Source: an uncultured Fidelibacterota bacterium (GTDB lineage: Bacteria; Fidelibacterota; UBA8477; JABMPR01). From it: DNA of 37,676 nt. The stretch spans positions 1-37,676 of the forward strand of contig CALBFA010000087.1 in assembly GCA_937888365.1 (NCBI GenBank), written 5' to 3'. The position numbers were made by a program, and so were the translations under genes. Numbering within the stretch: position 1 is the stretch's first letter; every line of letters starts with the position of its first letter. A model generated the notes under the pieces. That model saw only the letters and a list, made by a program, of their open reading frames with translations, was not told the origin of the DNA and searched no databases. Positions 1 to 10,300 of this stretch are shown piece after piece.

Positions 1-264
1 AATATTATTGATTTTTATAATCCTATGATTTATGGAGCTTAAGCAATGTCCATTCAATCACCAAATGATATAATTATTGTAACAGGTTGGGCTCGGGTTA
101 TTCATTTTAATGGAATTACTTGGGACATTGAAAACTCCGTTTTTAATCAATTTGGCCCGGGTCAAATTAGCTGCAAAACAATGGACAGAAATGGACAAAT
201 GATAGCTTTAGTCGGGTCTCTTTATGGAGGAATGCATGCATACGTAGCTACCGGGAATTTTTAA
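1..264 (+). pseudogene. 3' end of a beta-propeller-like gene, apparently interrupted by an in-frame stop
   Basis: Frame 1 is open from the first base of the window except for a TAA at 40-42, then runs to TAA at 262-264. The largest ATG-started piece is 46-264 (72 residues). Its pattern SPNDIIIVTGWARVIHFNG followed by ITW resembles one blade of the propeller-like repeats that read roughly SPNDVfvvG-x-ilHydG-x-W in many secreted bacterial proteins. In that family the repeat is preceded by a segment like the NPMIYGA found just before the stop, so the stop looks like a disruption of a longer gene. Alternatively 46-264 is a short independent ORF. There is no signal peptide and no good ribosome binding site before 46. 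The upstream part lies outside the window. Function unknown; family assignment is by pattern only. Confidence 0.35.
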
Positions 265-274
265 TAAACGTTAT

Positions 275-318
275 CTGGCTATCTAGCCTGATAAAGAGAG
301 CCAGGGGGAGCAGTTTTT
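275..318 (+). terminator. Possible weak terminator between the partial gene and the PBP gene
   Basis: CTGGCT (275-280) can pair with AGCCAG (299-304) across an 18-nt loop, and a run of five T follows at 314-318. The long loop and the 9-nt gap before the T run make this a poor intrinsic terminator. The rest of the 265-371 gap shows nothing else convincing. Confidence 0.2.
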
Positions 319-371
319 ATGTAAAAAACAGTATTATTTTTTGGGAACACAGATGTTAGCAGTTACTTTGA

Positions 372-2561
372 ATGCATGAAGAACGCAAAAAGAACAATAT
401 GAAAAGATTAAAAAATAACCTCCCTGCAACATTTAGAACTCGCATTTATTATAGCCTTGGAATTATGGGTGTTTTCATTCTGTTTATGGTCATCGGGATT
501 TTGTATTTATCGAAAGATCTGCCTTCCTTAGAGGAGCTTGAGCAATTCGATCCAGATTTAGTCACGCAAATTATTTCCCATGACGGTAAAGTCATTAAAG
601 AGCTTTATACGACGAAGCGAGAATTGGTAAAATCGAATCAAATTCCATCCCATTTAAAAAAGGCGTTAGTTGTTACCGAAGATCAGCAATTTTATTCCCA
701 TTGGGGCATGAATATTTTCCGAACAGGTCTTAATGTTGTTTTACTGGTTGTCACAAGAGAAAATCATGGTGGCGCGTCTTCATTAACTCAGCAATTAGCG
801 CGAAGTCTTTACAAGCGTATTGGGTTTTCTCAGACGATGAGTCGGAAAGTTAGGGAGCTGATTACAGCCGTCCAGATTGAGCATACCTACACAAAACAAG
901 AAATTTTGACGATGTATTTGAATACGGTTTATTTCGGACATGGGACCTATGGAGTTCAATCGGCGAGTCGCAAGTATTTTGGCAAAAGTGTCGAGCATAT
1001 CAGTATTGACGAAGCCGCAATTCTCGTGGGCATGTTGCGCTCGCCGCAAACATACTCACCCATCAATCATCCCGATCGAGCCAAACGCGTCCGTAATGTG
1101 GTGTTGAATAATATGTATCGCGAAGGCGTCTTGTCGGCAGTGGATCGAAATTATTATAAATCCCTTGATGTCGTAACCGTCAACGAAATTGGTGATGAAG
1201 ATACGGATTTTGCACCGCACTTCTCTGAGTTTATCCGACGAAAACTTGAGCGAATTGATGAAGAATTGGACGTTAATCTCTATCGTGACGGACTTAAAAT
1301 TCATACAACTCTGGATACGCGGCTACAGTCAATAGCCTACAGTACACTCATGGAAGAGCTGGAGAAACAGCAGCAAGATTTTAATGCTCGCATGTTAGAC
1401 ACCAATAACTCGGAGCTTGATAGTATTTTGGTTAATATGCTTTTCACCGCCGACTCTGTTCGATTGATGATACGGGATTCGATACCAATAGCAGCGGAAT
1501 TACGGCAATATCTTATTGTACAAGGTGCATTGATAGCTCTTGACGTTGAGACAGGTCAAATTAAAGCCATGGTGGGTGGACGGAATTATGAAGAATCGCA
1601 ATGGAATCGTGCAACACAGACAAAACGCCAGCCTGGGTCATCATTTAAACCATTTCTATATACGGCTGCTATTGATAATAATTATCCAGTAACGACGACC
1701 CTTTTAAATCAGCCGGTTGTGATTCGCTATGGTGACTCACTTGAATGGCGACCCAAAAATTACGACTTGAGTATTGGGGGGCCGACGACACTTCGTGAAG
1801 CAATTCGGCGCTCACTCAACCTCATTGCAGTGCGCATCATACAAGAATTAATTGAACCTAAAGTTGTGCGAAGCTATGCAAGACGATTGGGTATAACATC
1901 ACCGATTGCCGCTGTTGATGCCTTGGCGCTTGGCGTTTCCGCCGTTTATCCTATTGAAATGGCGGCGGCCTACGCTGTGTTTCCCCGCTTGGGTATTTGG
2001 ATCGAGCCAACGAGCATTATTTCGATTCAAGATCGATATGATAGCATTCTAAAAGTCTATACACCTGAGCAAAAAGAAGTTTTGGGTCGCGGCTCGAGCT
2101 ATGTCATGTTAAGTATGCTTCAGACGGTTCAAGATCATGGAACGGGTCAAGGCGCGCGAAATATATATCATTTTAGAGCTCCAGCGGGTGGGAAAACAGG
2201 CACTACGCAAGGTTTTACAGATGCTTGGTATGTCGGTTTTACAACGAGACTTTCAGTAGCTGTTTGGGTCGGGATGGATTCGCCGTCTGTGAGTTTAGGA
2301 CAACGAAAATCAGGCTCAGCCGTTGCAGTACCGATTTGGTCAAAATTTATGAAAGCCAGTTATGATTCGTTAGGTTGGGCATCGGAAGATTTTAATATCC
2401 CTGAAGAAGCCATTGAATATGCAGAGATTTGCACCGAAAGTCATAAGCGGGCGACAAAGTATTGTACGTCTTTTAGAGAAGTCTTTAAACTTGGGACGAT
2501 ACCTGTAGATGAATGCGATATTCATGGTGTAAAGCATGAAGAACGAACAATCGAGTTCTAA
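372..2561 (+). CDS. Class A penicillin-binding protein (peptidoglycan glycosyltransferase/transpeptidase)
   Basis: Bifunctional peptidoglycan synthase of the PBP1A type, anchored in the inner membrane with its catalytic domains in the periplasm. A cytoplasmic basic N-terminus is followed by one membrane helix at about residues 27-46. The glycosyltransferase (GT51) domain covers about 55-235: EDQQFYSHWG (catalytic Glu103), GGASSLTQQLARSLY (133-147), the second Glu near 170, and MYLNTVYFG (181-189). The penicillin-binding transpeptidase domain covers about 385-660: SSFK (423-426, nucleophile Ser423), SLN (481-483) and KTG (608-610). At 729 residues the length is normal for the family. Two ATGs are possible (372 and 399) and neither has a strong Shine-Dalgarno sequence; the first is kept. 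The gene is convergent with the AMP nucleosidase gene. Which PBP1 paralogue it is cannot be decided here. Confidence 0.95.
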   Translation: MHEERKKNNMKRLKNNLPATFRTRIYYSLGIMGVFILFMVIGILYLSKDLPSLEELEQFDPDLVTQIISHDGKVIKELYTTKRELVKSNQIPSHLKKALVVTEDQQFYSHWGMNIFRTGLNVVLLVVTRENHGGASSLTQQLARSLYKRIGFSQTMSRKVRELITAVQIEHTYTKQEILTMYLNTVYFGHGTYGVQSASRKYFGKSVEHISIDEAAILVGMLRSPQTYSPINHPDRAKRVRNVVLNNMYREGVLSAVDRNYYKSLDVVTVNEIGDEDTDFAPHFSEFIRRKLERIDEELDVNLYRDGLKIHTTLDTRLQSIAYSTLMEELEKQQQDFNARMLDTNNSELDSILVNMLFTADSVRLMIRDSIPIAAELRQYLIVQGALIALDVETGQIKAMVGGRNYEESQWNRATQTKRQPGSSFKPFLYTAAIDNNYPVTTTLLNQPVVIRYGDSLEWRPKNYDLSIGGPTTLREAIRRSLNLIAVRIIQELIEPKVVRSYARRLGITSPIAAVDALALGVSAVYPIEMAAAYAVFPRLGIWIEPTSIISIQDRYDSILKVYTPEQKEVLGRGSSYVMLSMLQTVQDHGTGQGARNIYHFRAPAGGKTGTTQGFTDAWYVGFTTRLSVAVWVGMDSPSVSLGQRKSGSAVAVPIWSKFMKASYDSLGWASEDFNIPEEAIEYAEICTESHKRATKYCTSFREVFKLGTIPVDECDIHGVKHEERTIEF

Positions 2562-2628
2562 TTAATTATAAAAAATATGAGTTGATTATTTCTGCGCGTT
2601 TGATGTTTGCGAACCACTTATGCGTGCA

Positions 2629-3402
2629 TTAAAAAACGAAATGTTTCATGGCCTCGCCGCGCTCACCAATATTCGTCATTGCTTCAATACCAAGATCAAG
2701 GTGTAAATCCACAAAATCTTTCGTGACATTTTCGTCTGTCGCTTCCGTTTTAACGCCGTCGGGAATCATTGGCAAATCGCTTACAAGGAGTAAGGCGCCA
2801 CGGGGGATATTATTTGCCAAGCCGGTTATAAAAATGGTCGCGGTTTCCATGTCGATGCCAAGTACGCGGATTTCTCGTAAATATTCTTTGAATTTTGCAT
2901 CATGCTCCCAAACACGGCGATTGGTTGTGTAAACAACGCCGGTTCGGTAATCGATATCACGTTCTACCATTATTTGAGAAATATGCTTATGTAATTTAAA
3001 GGAGGGGAGCGCTGGTACCTCGGGACGGAAATAGTCATTGCTTGTTCCTTCGCCTCGGATGGCTGCAATGGGAAGAATAAAATGTCCAATTTCAGTTGAT
3101 CGCTTGAGTCCGCCGCATTTGCCCAGGAAAAGGACGCCTTTGGGATTTACGGCGGAGAGTAGATCCATTATTGTTGCAGCGTTAGCAGAACCCATACCAT
3201 AATTTATAATGGAAAGACCTTCGTGATTGGTTGCCATTGTCATGGCTCGATCTTCGCCACGAACTTCCACACCAAAACGTTCGGCAAATTTATAAACATA
3301 ATTTTTAAAGTTGGTAAGAAGAATCCATTCACCAAATTCTTCTTTGGGTACGCCGGTATAACGGAATATCCAGTTGTCTACGATTTCTTGTTTAGTTTCC
3401 AT
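2629..3402 (-). CDS. amn: AMP nucleosidase (nucleoside phosphorylase fold)
   Basis: Cytoplasmic purine-salvage enzyme that hydrolyses AMP to adenine and ribose 5-phosphate. The 257-residue protein has the PNP/UDP phosphorylase fold: GKCGGL (94-99, phosphate/ribose region), IDMETA (183-188, where the Glu contacts the ribose hydroxyls) and SD (208-209, base binding). It matches the short AMP nucleosidase form found in Bacteroidetes-type bacteria, which begins with an M-x-T-K-x-E-I-V-x-N-W pattern, rather than the longer E. coli Amn. I use the ATG at 3402 for that reason. An upstream TTG at 3429 would add nine residues (ANFVLFQT and so on) not expected in the family. It is the only minus-strand gene in the window and is divergent from the lipoprotein gene. 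Substrate choice (AMP versus a nucleoside) rests on family resemblance. Confidence 0.8.
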   Translation of the reverse strand: METKQEIVDNWIFRYTGVPKEEFGEWILLTNFKNYVYKFAERFGVEVRGEDRAMTMATNHEGLSIINYGMGSANAATIMDLLSAVNPKGVLFLGKCGGLKRSTEIGHFILPIAAIRGEGTSNDYFRPEVPALPSFKLHKHISQIMVERDIDYRTGVVYTTNRRVWEHDAKFKEYLREIRVLGIDMETATIFITGLANNIPRGALLLVSDLPMIPDGVKTEATDENVTKDFVDLHLDLGIEAMTNIGERGEAMKHFVF

Positions 3403-3523
3403 AGTTTGAAATAATACGAAATTAGCCAATAGTAAAGAACTAATTCTTTAGGATTCGTTATTTGCATCTAATGATATAAAAGAAAAGACTTGTCACATGC
3501 CAATCTTTAAGGAAATTGAATCC

Positions 3524-4123
3524 ATGAAAATGAAATTGAGCTTTTCAATGCTGATTTTAAGTTTTGTGCTGATGGCTTGCACGTCTCACCCTATCATTTT
3601 CCCCGAGCCATTGAAGCCTGGAGAAACATTTGTGGGAGGGGCTTGGGCTGTTGAAAATATTGTTCCACAACTTATTTATCGGAGAGGTCTTACGGAATCG
3701 TTAGATTTTGGCGCAAGAGTTGGATTCCCCCCAGTCCATGGAAGTGGCATTGATGGAACGTTAAAACTTATGGAGCGGGAGAACAATATACATAGCTTAA
3801 ACGTAGGCGTAACCTATGCGGAGCAGTCAAATCTCAGCATATCGTACATCAATTCTAAGAAGAAATTAAAGAAAGGCTCGAATCGCTATAAATATTTTGG
3901 GCTACGCTATCTATATATCCCCTACGGATATTGGGGAAGCTCGACTCGTTTTGGGGCATTTTGGGGTCGAAATTACAATAAAAATTGGGGCTATGAATTT
4001 GGTTATTTTCATGATTTTGCATCAGAAACGCGCTCAAAAACAGAGGTTTCACCGATTCCAATATCCTTTGAGCCTTATACAGGTCTTTCTATTAAAGTAT
4101 TCTTTGGGCAATTTATAAATTGA
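3524..4123 (+). CDS. Small outer-membrane-type lipoprotein of unknown function
   Basis: A 199-residue protein with a lipoprotein signal peptide. The basic start MKMK is followed by a hydrophobic stretch and the lipobox VLMAC, predicting lipidation at Cys19 and export through Sec and LspA (an lspA gene lies at 25.1 kb). The mature part is rich in Tyr, Trp, Phe and Gly with alternating patterns such as ESLDFGARVGF, and ends in Phe-Ile-Asn. This suggests short amphipathic beta strands of an outer-membrane or beta-sandwich protein. I chose ATG 3524 because AAGGA lies about 10 nt upstream and the signal peptide then starts properly; an ATG at 3497 is in frame but has no such site. I do not recognise the family. 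Confidence 0.7.
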   Translation: MKMKLSFSMLILSFVLMACTSHPIIFPEPLKPGETFVGGAWAVENIVPQLIYRRGLTESLDFGARVGFPPVHGSGIDGTLKLMERENNIHSLNVGVTYAEQSNLSISYINSKKKLKKGSNRYKYFGLRYLYIPYGYWGSSTRFGAFWGRNYNKNWGYEFGYFHDFASETRSKTEVSPIPISFEPYTGLSIKVFFGQFIN

Positions 4124-4224
4124 TTTTTTTCACTGTTTGGAATAAAAATGGAATGTGATATTGGCGATTAAGTGTAACATTTTTCACACAACGCGTAGTT
4201 TTGTAAGGAATCTTGCCTAATCCC

Positions 4225-4253
4225 TTGAAACCATAGGGGTCAAAATCTATATT
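4225..4253 (+). promoter_or_regulatory. Sigma70-type promoter of the first giant secreted-protein gene
   Basis: TTGAAA (4225-4230) and TATATT (4248-4253) are separated by 17 nt, and the predicted start of transcription is near 4260. The discriminator CGCGAG is GC-rich, as in the ileS and tRNA promoters of this window. The predicted leader of about 90 nt begins with two hairpins (4260-4276 and 4279-4296). Confidence 0.6.
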
Positions 4254-4259
4254 CGCGAG

Positions 4260-4296
4260 CCTAAAAAAACATTAGGGAGTTCTGAAAAATCGGAAC
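4260..4296 (+). other. Two consecutive hairpins at the predicted 5' end of the giant mRNA
   Basis: CCTAA (4260-4264) pairs with TTAGG (4272-4276). GTTCTGA (4279-4285) pairs with TCGGAAC (4290-4296) across an AAAA loop, including one G-U pair. If the promoter call is right, these are the first structures of the transcript. Such 5' stem-loops can protect long mRNAs from RNase E/RppH-type decay; that role is inference. Confidence 0.45.
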
Positions 4297-4348
4297 GATT
4301 AAAGGAAATAAAGAAAATAGCAGAAGTTGAATTTATAAGGAGTAAGTT

Positions 4349-7300
4349 ATGAAACGATTGTTTCCCATTGCTTTATTAGCCATTTTATTAACTGCATCGA
4401 TGGTCTTTGCAGATTTAAAAGTTGCTGACGATGCTGAATGTCCAGTTTGCCCAAAATCTTCGGAAAATGGCACGCTTGAAGTTAACTGGAATCCAACACC
4501 AGTAGCGAATACGAGTTCTAGAGATTTCGAACTTGCATACCATGATGGCACATTTGAAGGCCAAATTGGATGCGGTGGTGGATGTGCGTTTGGTGTTCGT
4601 TTCACGGCTGACATGCCTATTTTGTTAACGGGCTTGACCATTTATACACAAGGTGATGCAAGTGAAACAGGTGCTTATATTAGCATCTACGAAGATGCCG
4701 CATCTGCAATTGCAGGTCCTCCTTCAGCCCCAACGGGTCCAAATGATGGTACCGCAGTTTGGGAGATGGGTCCAATAGATTTGAGCACCGGAACACATGA
4801 ACTTACTGTCGATAACTTAATGATAAGCGGTGGTGACTATTATGTTGTAATTTGGGAACAAACGGCTTTTCTAGGTGTCGCTACAGACTTACAAAATAAT
4901 TATATAGATAGAAACTGGGTTTCAACAGGCACATGGTCAACTTTAAGTGATGCTGTCGCTGGAGATCCAACCTTAGTTGGAAACTTTGGTATTACATCCG
5001 TCTATTTACCACAAGAAATTTCAGGCGCCTTTATGGTCGTTTCACCTTCAAACGTTGGTTTTGGTGTTATGGACTTAGCCGATCCTGCAGAAACTCAAAA
5101 TGTTACTATTTCTAACTTAGGCGATACAACCTTTACGGTTACAGACATCACTGTTGCTGGCGACGGATATTCGACCAGTCTTTCAACACCTGTTGATGTC
5201 TTAGCAGGCGAATCTGTTGTTATGGATGTTACATTCGGACCTGCTTCTACAGGTATTGTTACAGGGACTTATACTATTACATCAACGGCTGACAACGTAC
5301 AAGAATTTGTTGTCAACGCTTCAGCGACTGTCTATGATGGTTTTCCACAATACATGGTTTGGAATCCTTCCTTTGGTGCAAGTGGGGCTGCCTATGTCTC
5401 TGCACTTTCGACTTTGGGTTACACCGCTATAGAGTCAGAAGATTTATTTATGTTTGGTTCACCCAGCGAAGCTGGATATGATGGCGTATTTGTCGTTTTA
5501 GGTATGTATCCTGATAATTATTCATTTACAGAAGGTGAGCCTGCCCTTATTGCATTGTCTGATTACATCTTAAGTGGTGGCCCCGTTGTAATGGAAGGTG
5601 GCGACACTTGGGCTTTTGATGCATGGACGAGCTTACATGATTTGTTTGGTCTTGATGGTGTTTCCGATGGTGGTGATGACCTTACTGCTGTTGACGGCGC
5701 TGGATTTGCATTTGGGATGAATTATGAATACGGTGGAATTAGTTCTTTTGTAGATCATATCGCACCACTAAGCGAAGAAGCTCAATTGATTCATACAAAT
5801 CCTGCAGATGGTGCGGGTGCAGGTGTTGCATTTTTATCGCCTAATGGGAATACAATAGGTCTCTCTTTCGAATTTGGTGGACTTATCGATGGTGCATACA
5901 CAAAAGCTGATTTATTAGCAGAGTATATTGATTTTATAAATACACCTTATCAAGATTTTGTTGATCCCGTTATTCATAACGTTTCACATTTTGATTATAC
6001 ACTTGATACAGTAGGGCCTTATGGCGTTTATGCACTCGTGTCTGACAATACAGAATTAGCTGGCGCTTCACTTTTCTACAATTTGGATGCAGGTGCTTTT
6101 ACCGAAGTTGCGATGGTTGACTCGGGTATGGGCGTTTATTATGCTGAAATCCCTGGTCAAACTGTCGGAACAACCGTTGGTTATTATGTTTCTGCTGTCG
6201 ATACATCAGAAAACACGACAATGAGTCCTGCTGACGCACCGACGAACCTTTACGTATTTTCAGTGTTGTCACATTTACCACCAGTATATGTTACAGCTGA
6301 ATCGGGTATTGACGGAAATATTCCATTAACATGGATGCCACCCGGCACGGAAGCACCACCTCAAGCAGAGTGTGCAGATTATCTCGTCGATGCAATGCCC
6401 TATAATACTACTGGTACAAACACAGGAATGGGTGATGACTTTGATGTAACTTTCAGTGATAATGAAGATGTTGCATATCAGCTTAATGTATCAACACCCA
6501 CAACCTATACCATGAGTTTATGTGCTGGAACAGATTATGACTCGAAACTAGAAGTTTTCTTTGAAGATTGCTCAACAAGTACAGGTTTTTATAATGACGA
6601 CGCTTGTGGCTTACAATCAGAATTGACAGATGTCTATCTTGAGGTAGGTACATATTATGTTGTTGTTGATGGATTTAGCACCTCAAATGGTAACTATACA
6701 CTTGATATTTATGAGCAAACACTCGCAACAAACTCTATTTCAAATATTACAAGTTTAAGCCAAGAAGTTGAAAAACTTAATCGTTTAGATATCTCATTAG
6801 CAGATATTGATTTTGGTTCTGCCTCAACACGATATAACACGGTGTTAACACCGAGAGAATTACGTTTTTATGGCGTGTATCGTTCGACAACTTCACCTGT
6901 TCTCATCGATAATGCAAACTTAGTTACTCAACCACCACTAGGTCCAACAGAATTGGCCTACGTGGATTACACCGTAACAAACGATGTTCCATATTTCTTT
7001 AGAATACTTGCTATTTATAATGATGGCGAAGCCGCTAGTGCAGAAGTCACTGCCATGGCTAATAACCATCCACCAATTGCTCCGTTTGCCTTAATGGGAA
7101 CCGCTGAAGAAGGTAGCTTGACGGCTAATTTAAACTGGAATTATGATGGCAATGATTACGATTTTGATCATTTTGCAATCTATAGAGAAGGTTATCTCGT
7201 TGGAACCACAACGGACACATTTTATTCAGATATCGCTGAATTTGGTGGCTTCTATCATTACGCGGTAGCAACAATTGATGCCGAAGATATGTCATCAGAA

Positions 7301-10300
7301 TTAAGCAATTCAGTCACACTTGGTTTAGGCAACCTTCCTCCAATGGGATTAGTTGCAGTCGGTAACCTTGATGGCGTTGTAGAACTTTCTTGGCTAGAAC
7401 CAACGCCTAACCCAGGCGAGCCAATGTTCGAAGGTTTTGAAGAAGGTGTCCCTATTGATTGGACTGTTGAAAGTCACGCTGCTGATCCATTAGGTGAAGG
7501 TTGGGTGACCTATGCCATGACAGGTGCTCCCGAAGGTGCACAAGTAATGCGCTGCGGTGATGGCCCTTCTGGAGATTTTATTGATGAGTGGCTTATTACA
7601 AATGATGTCCTCGTAGGTGTTTTTAATTCAACCTTGTCATTTTATCATTATGGAACAGGTCTTTCATGGGATAACGCTCCAAACTATCTCAAGATATCAG
7701 TAGATGGTGGAACAAGCTGGGAAGATTTGATGGTCTGGGACCCAGCCGGTGCTGGTTTACCAAGTGCTTGGACATTAGAGTCAGTTGATTTATCTGCTTA
7801 TCTAGGCCAAAATGCACGTTTTGCTTGGGTTTATACATCCACTTATGGTGAATGGTGGCATTTAGATGCAGTTGAACTTTCTACTCCGACTCGCGCTCAT
7901 ATGCATGCCGCTGTTTTAAATAATCCCGTTGAAACGATTACAAATAAATATGACATTAATACAGAAATTCGCCCCGTCGTCGAAAATCATAACCGTTCAG
8001 GTTTTACGGTTCGTGAGAATCCTAGAGAACTATTAGGTTATGAAATTGTTCGGAACGGTGTCACTCTTACAACGACGGATACCTTAAGTTTGTCTTATTC
8101 AGACTATGACATAACAAATGGACAAGAGTACTGCTATTATGTCATTGGCTTATATCCAGATGGCAACTCAACTTCAAATGAAAGTTGTGCTATGCCAATT
8201 AACTATCCTCCTGCAGCTCCAGAAAACTTAGTTGCAAATGAGCTTGAATTGTCAGCGACATTGGATTGGGATGACAACACAGATTATGACTTTGCAAGCT
8301 ATAATGTCTATCGTGACGGCGTTTTACTCGCCAATGTGTTGACATCAGACTATGCTGAAGTTTTGGATACAGCAGGTATTTATTTTTATACTGTAACGGC
8401 AATTGATGCAGAAGATGCAGAATCTCTACCCAGTAATACCGCTATTTTACCTGCTGGAAGACTTCCCGTTGTATCGCCAAATGCAGTTTCCGGACTTGAT
8501 GGTGCAATTGATCTTTCTTGGTTACCTCCTGGTACTGTTGGTGGTATGGGTAATTATGAAGATTTTGAATCAGGTGTGTGGCCACCCGTTGATTGGACAG
8601 TTGTTGAAAATAATGCTGTAGCTACGTGGTCGCTTTATGACATGACAAGTCTCGTTACACCCGCTTTCGGCGAATATGCCGGCGGTGTTTGGTGGGATAC
8701 GGGTGCTCAAGATGAGTGGCTCATTATGCCATCTACACATGTTGGACCAATGGACGCATTCTCTTTCTGGGCTTATGGTTATCAAGGTTCAATCTATGGT
8801 GATCATTATACAGTTGAAGCATCAACTGATGGCGGCGTCACGTGGACGACACTCTTAGATTTATCTGAGTTACCCATATATAGTGACCCTAATAACAATG
8901 ATTTTAATGCTTGGACAGAACCTTATACAATCGATATAAGTGCTTTCTCAGGCAGCGAAGTAACGTTTGCATTCCATGCTATAGATGGTGATGGCTTTGG
9001 TTTATGGTATATATGGCTCATCGATGAAGTGAGAATTGGTATGCCTGATGCTGGAACACTTGCTATGAATACAGGCTTTAGAGGAACCACTCCAGAATTT
9101 GCTTCTAGAGAAAATGCTCCAAATCCATATAGCTTTACGTTTGCCAATGTTCATGAAGCAATCATTCGTACTTCTGAAGTCAGCTCTATTCGTGAAACCG
9201 TATTAGGCTACACGATTTATCGTTCTGAAACTTCACCTGTTGTCCTAGATGCCAATAACCTGCTTTCAGAAGTTGGTGCTGATACACTAAACTATTTCGA
9301 TTTCCCACTCACGAACGAAATAACCTATCATTATGTTGTGACAGCTGATTATGCTTCTGAATCAATACCGTCTGATGAATTCTCAGGAACGACTCAAAAT
9401 CATCAACCAATGGTGCCGACTAACTTTACGGCTGTCGCTGTTGAAAATGATATCACCTTAGAATGGGATGATAACACTGATTATGACTTAGCTGGATATA
9501 TTATTTATCTGGACGATGAAGTCGCAGACACAGTCGCTGTATCAACTTATTCATCTACTTTGGCTGACGGTGTTTATGCAGTCTATGTTGTCTCTTACGA
9601 TTTTGGTGGTATGGAATCAGATCCTACTAACTCGATAACGCTTGTGGCAGGAGAAGTTCCACCCGAAAACTTACAAGCTAATGGAAACTCTGACGATCAT
9701 ATTGCTTTAACTTGGATGGCTCCAGGTGCTGGCGGTTCTCTAACAGAATTCCGTTATGACGATGGTGTTGCGACAGGTCAATTAGGTTTTGGCGCGAACC
9801 CATCATCTATCTTGGGAGCAGCTCATCCAGTGCATGCTATTGTCAATGCCGTTTCATGGTATTTAACCTCTACCGAAGGAACACACCCAGAAGTTTATGT
9901 TCATGTTTATGGACTTGATGCTGCTGGTGTTCCAGATGTAACGCAAGTGTTACACATATCTGAATCATTAGGCAATACGGACGATGAGTGGAATACATAT
10001 GAATTACCAATGCCAATAGAAGCGCCAAACGGTTTCTATATTGGTGTTGTTACACCTAATCTATTTACGGCTTTAGGCACGGATGATGGTGTCGGTGCTC
10101 CATACGATTTTATAGAAGGTACACAATGGGGTAATGCGGACTATACGGCTGGAAATAACTGGCTAGATGTTGGTCCTGCTGGTTTCCCATTAAACTTTTT
10201 GATTAGAGCACAAGGTTTGGCTATGGAACCATTGGTAACGAATTATAATGTCAATGAATTTATTGCCAAGAAACCCGAATTTGCTGCCCTTAACTACTCA

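Noticed and set aside
3403-3429. TTG start extending AMP nucleosidase by nine residues
   Set aside because: No ribosome binding site before it, and the related enzymes begin at the METKQEIV position.
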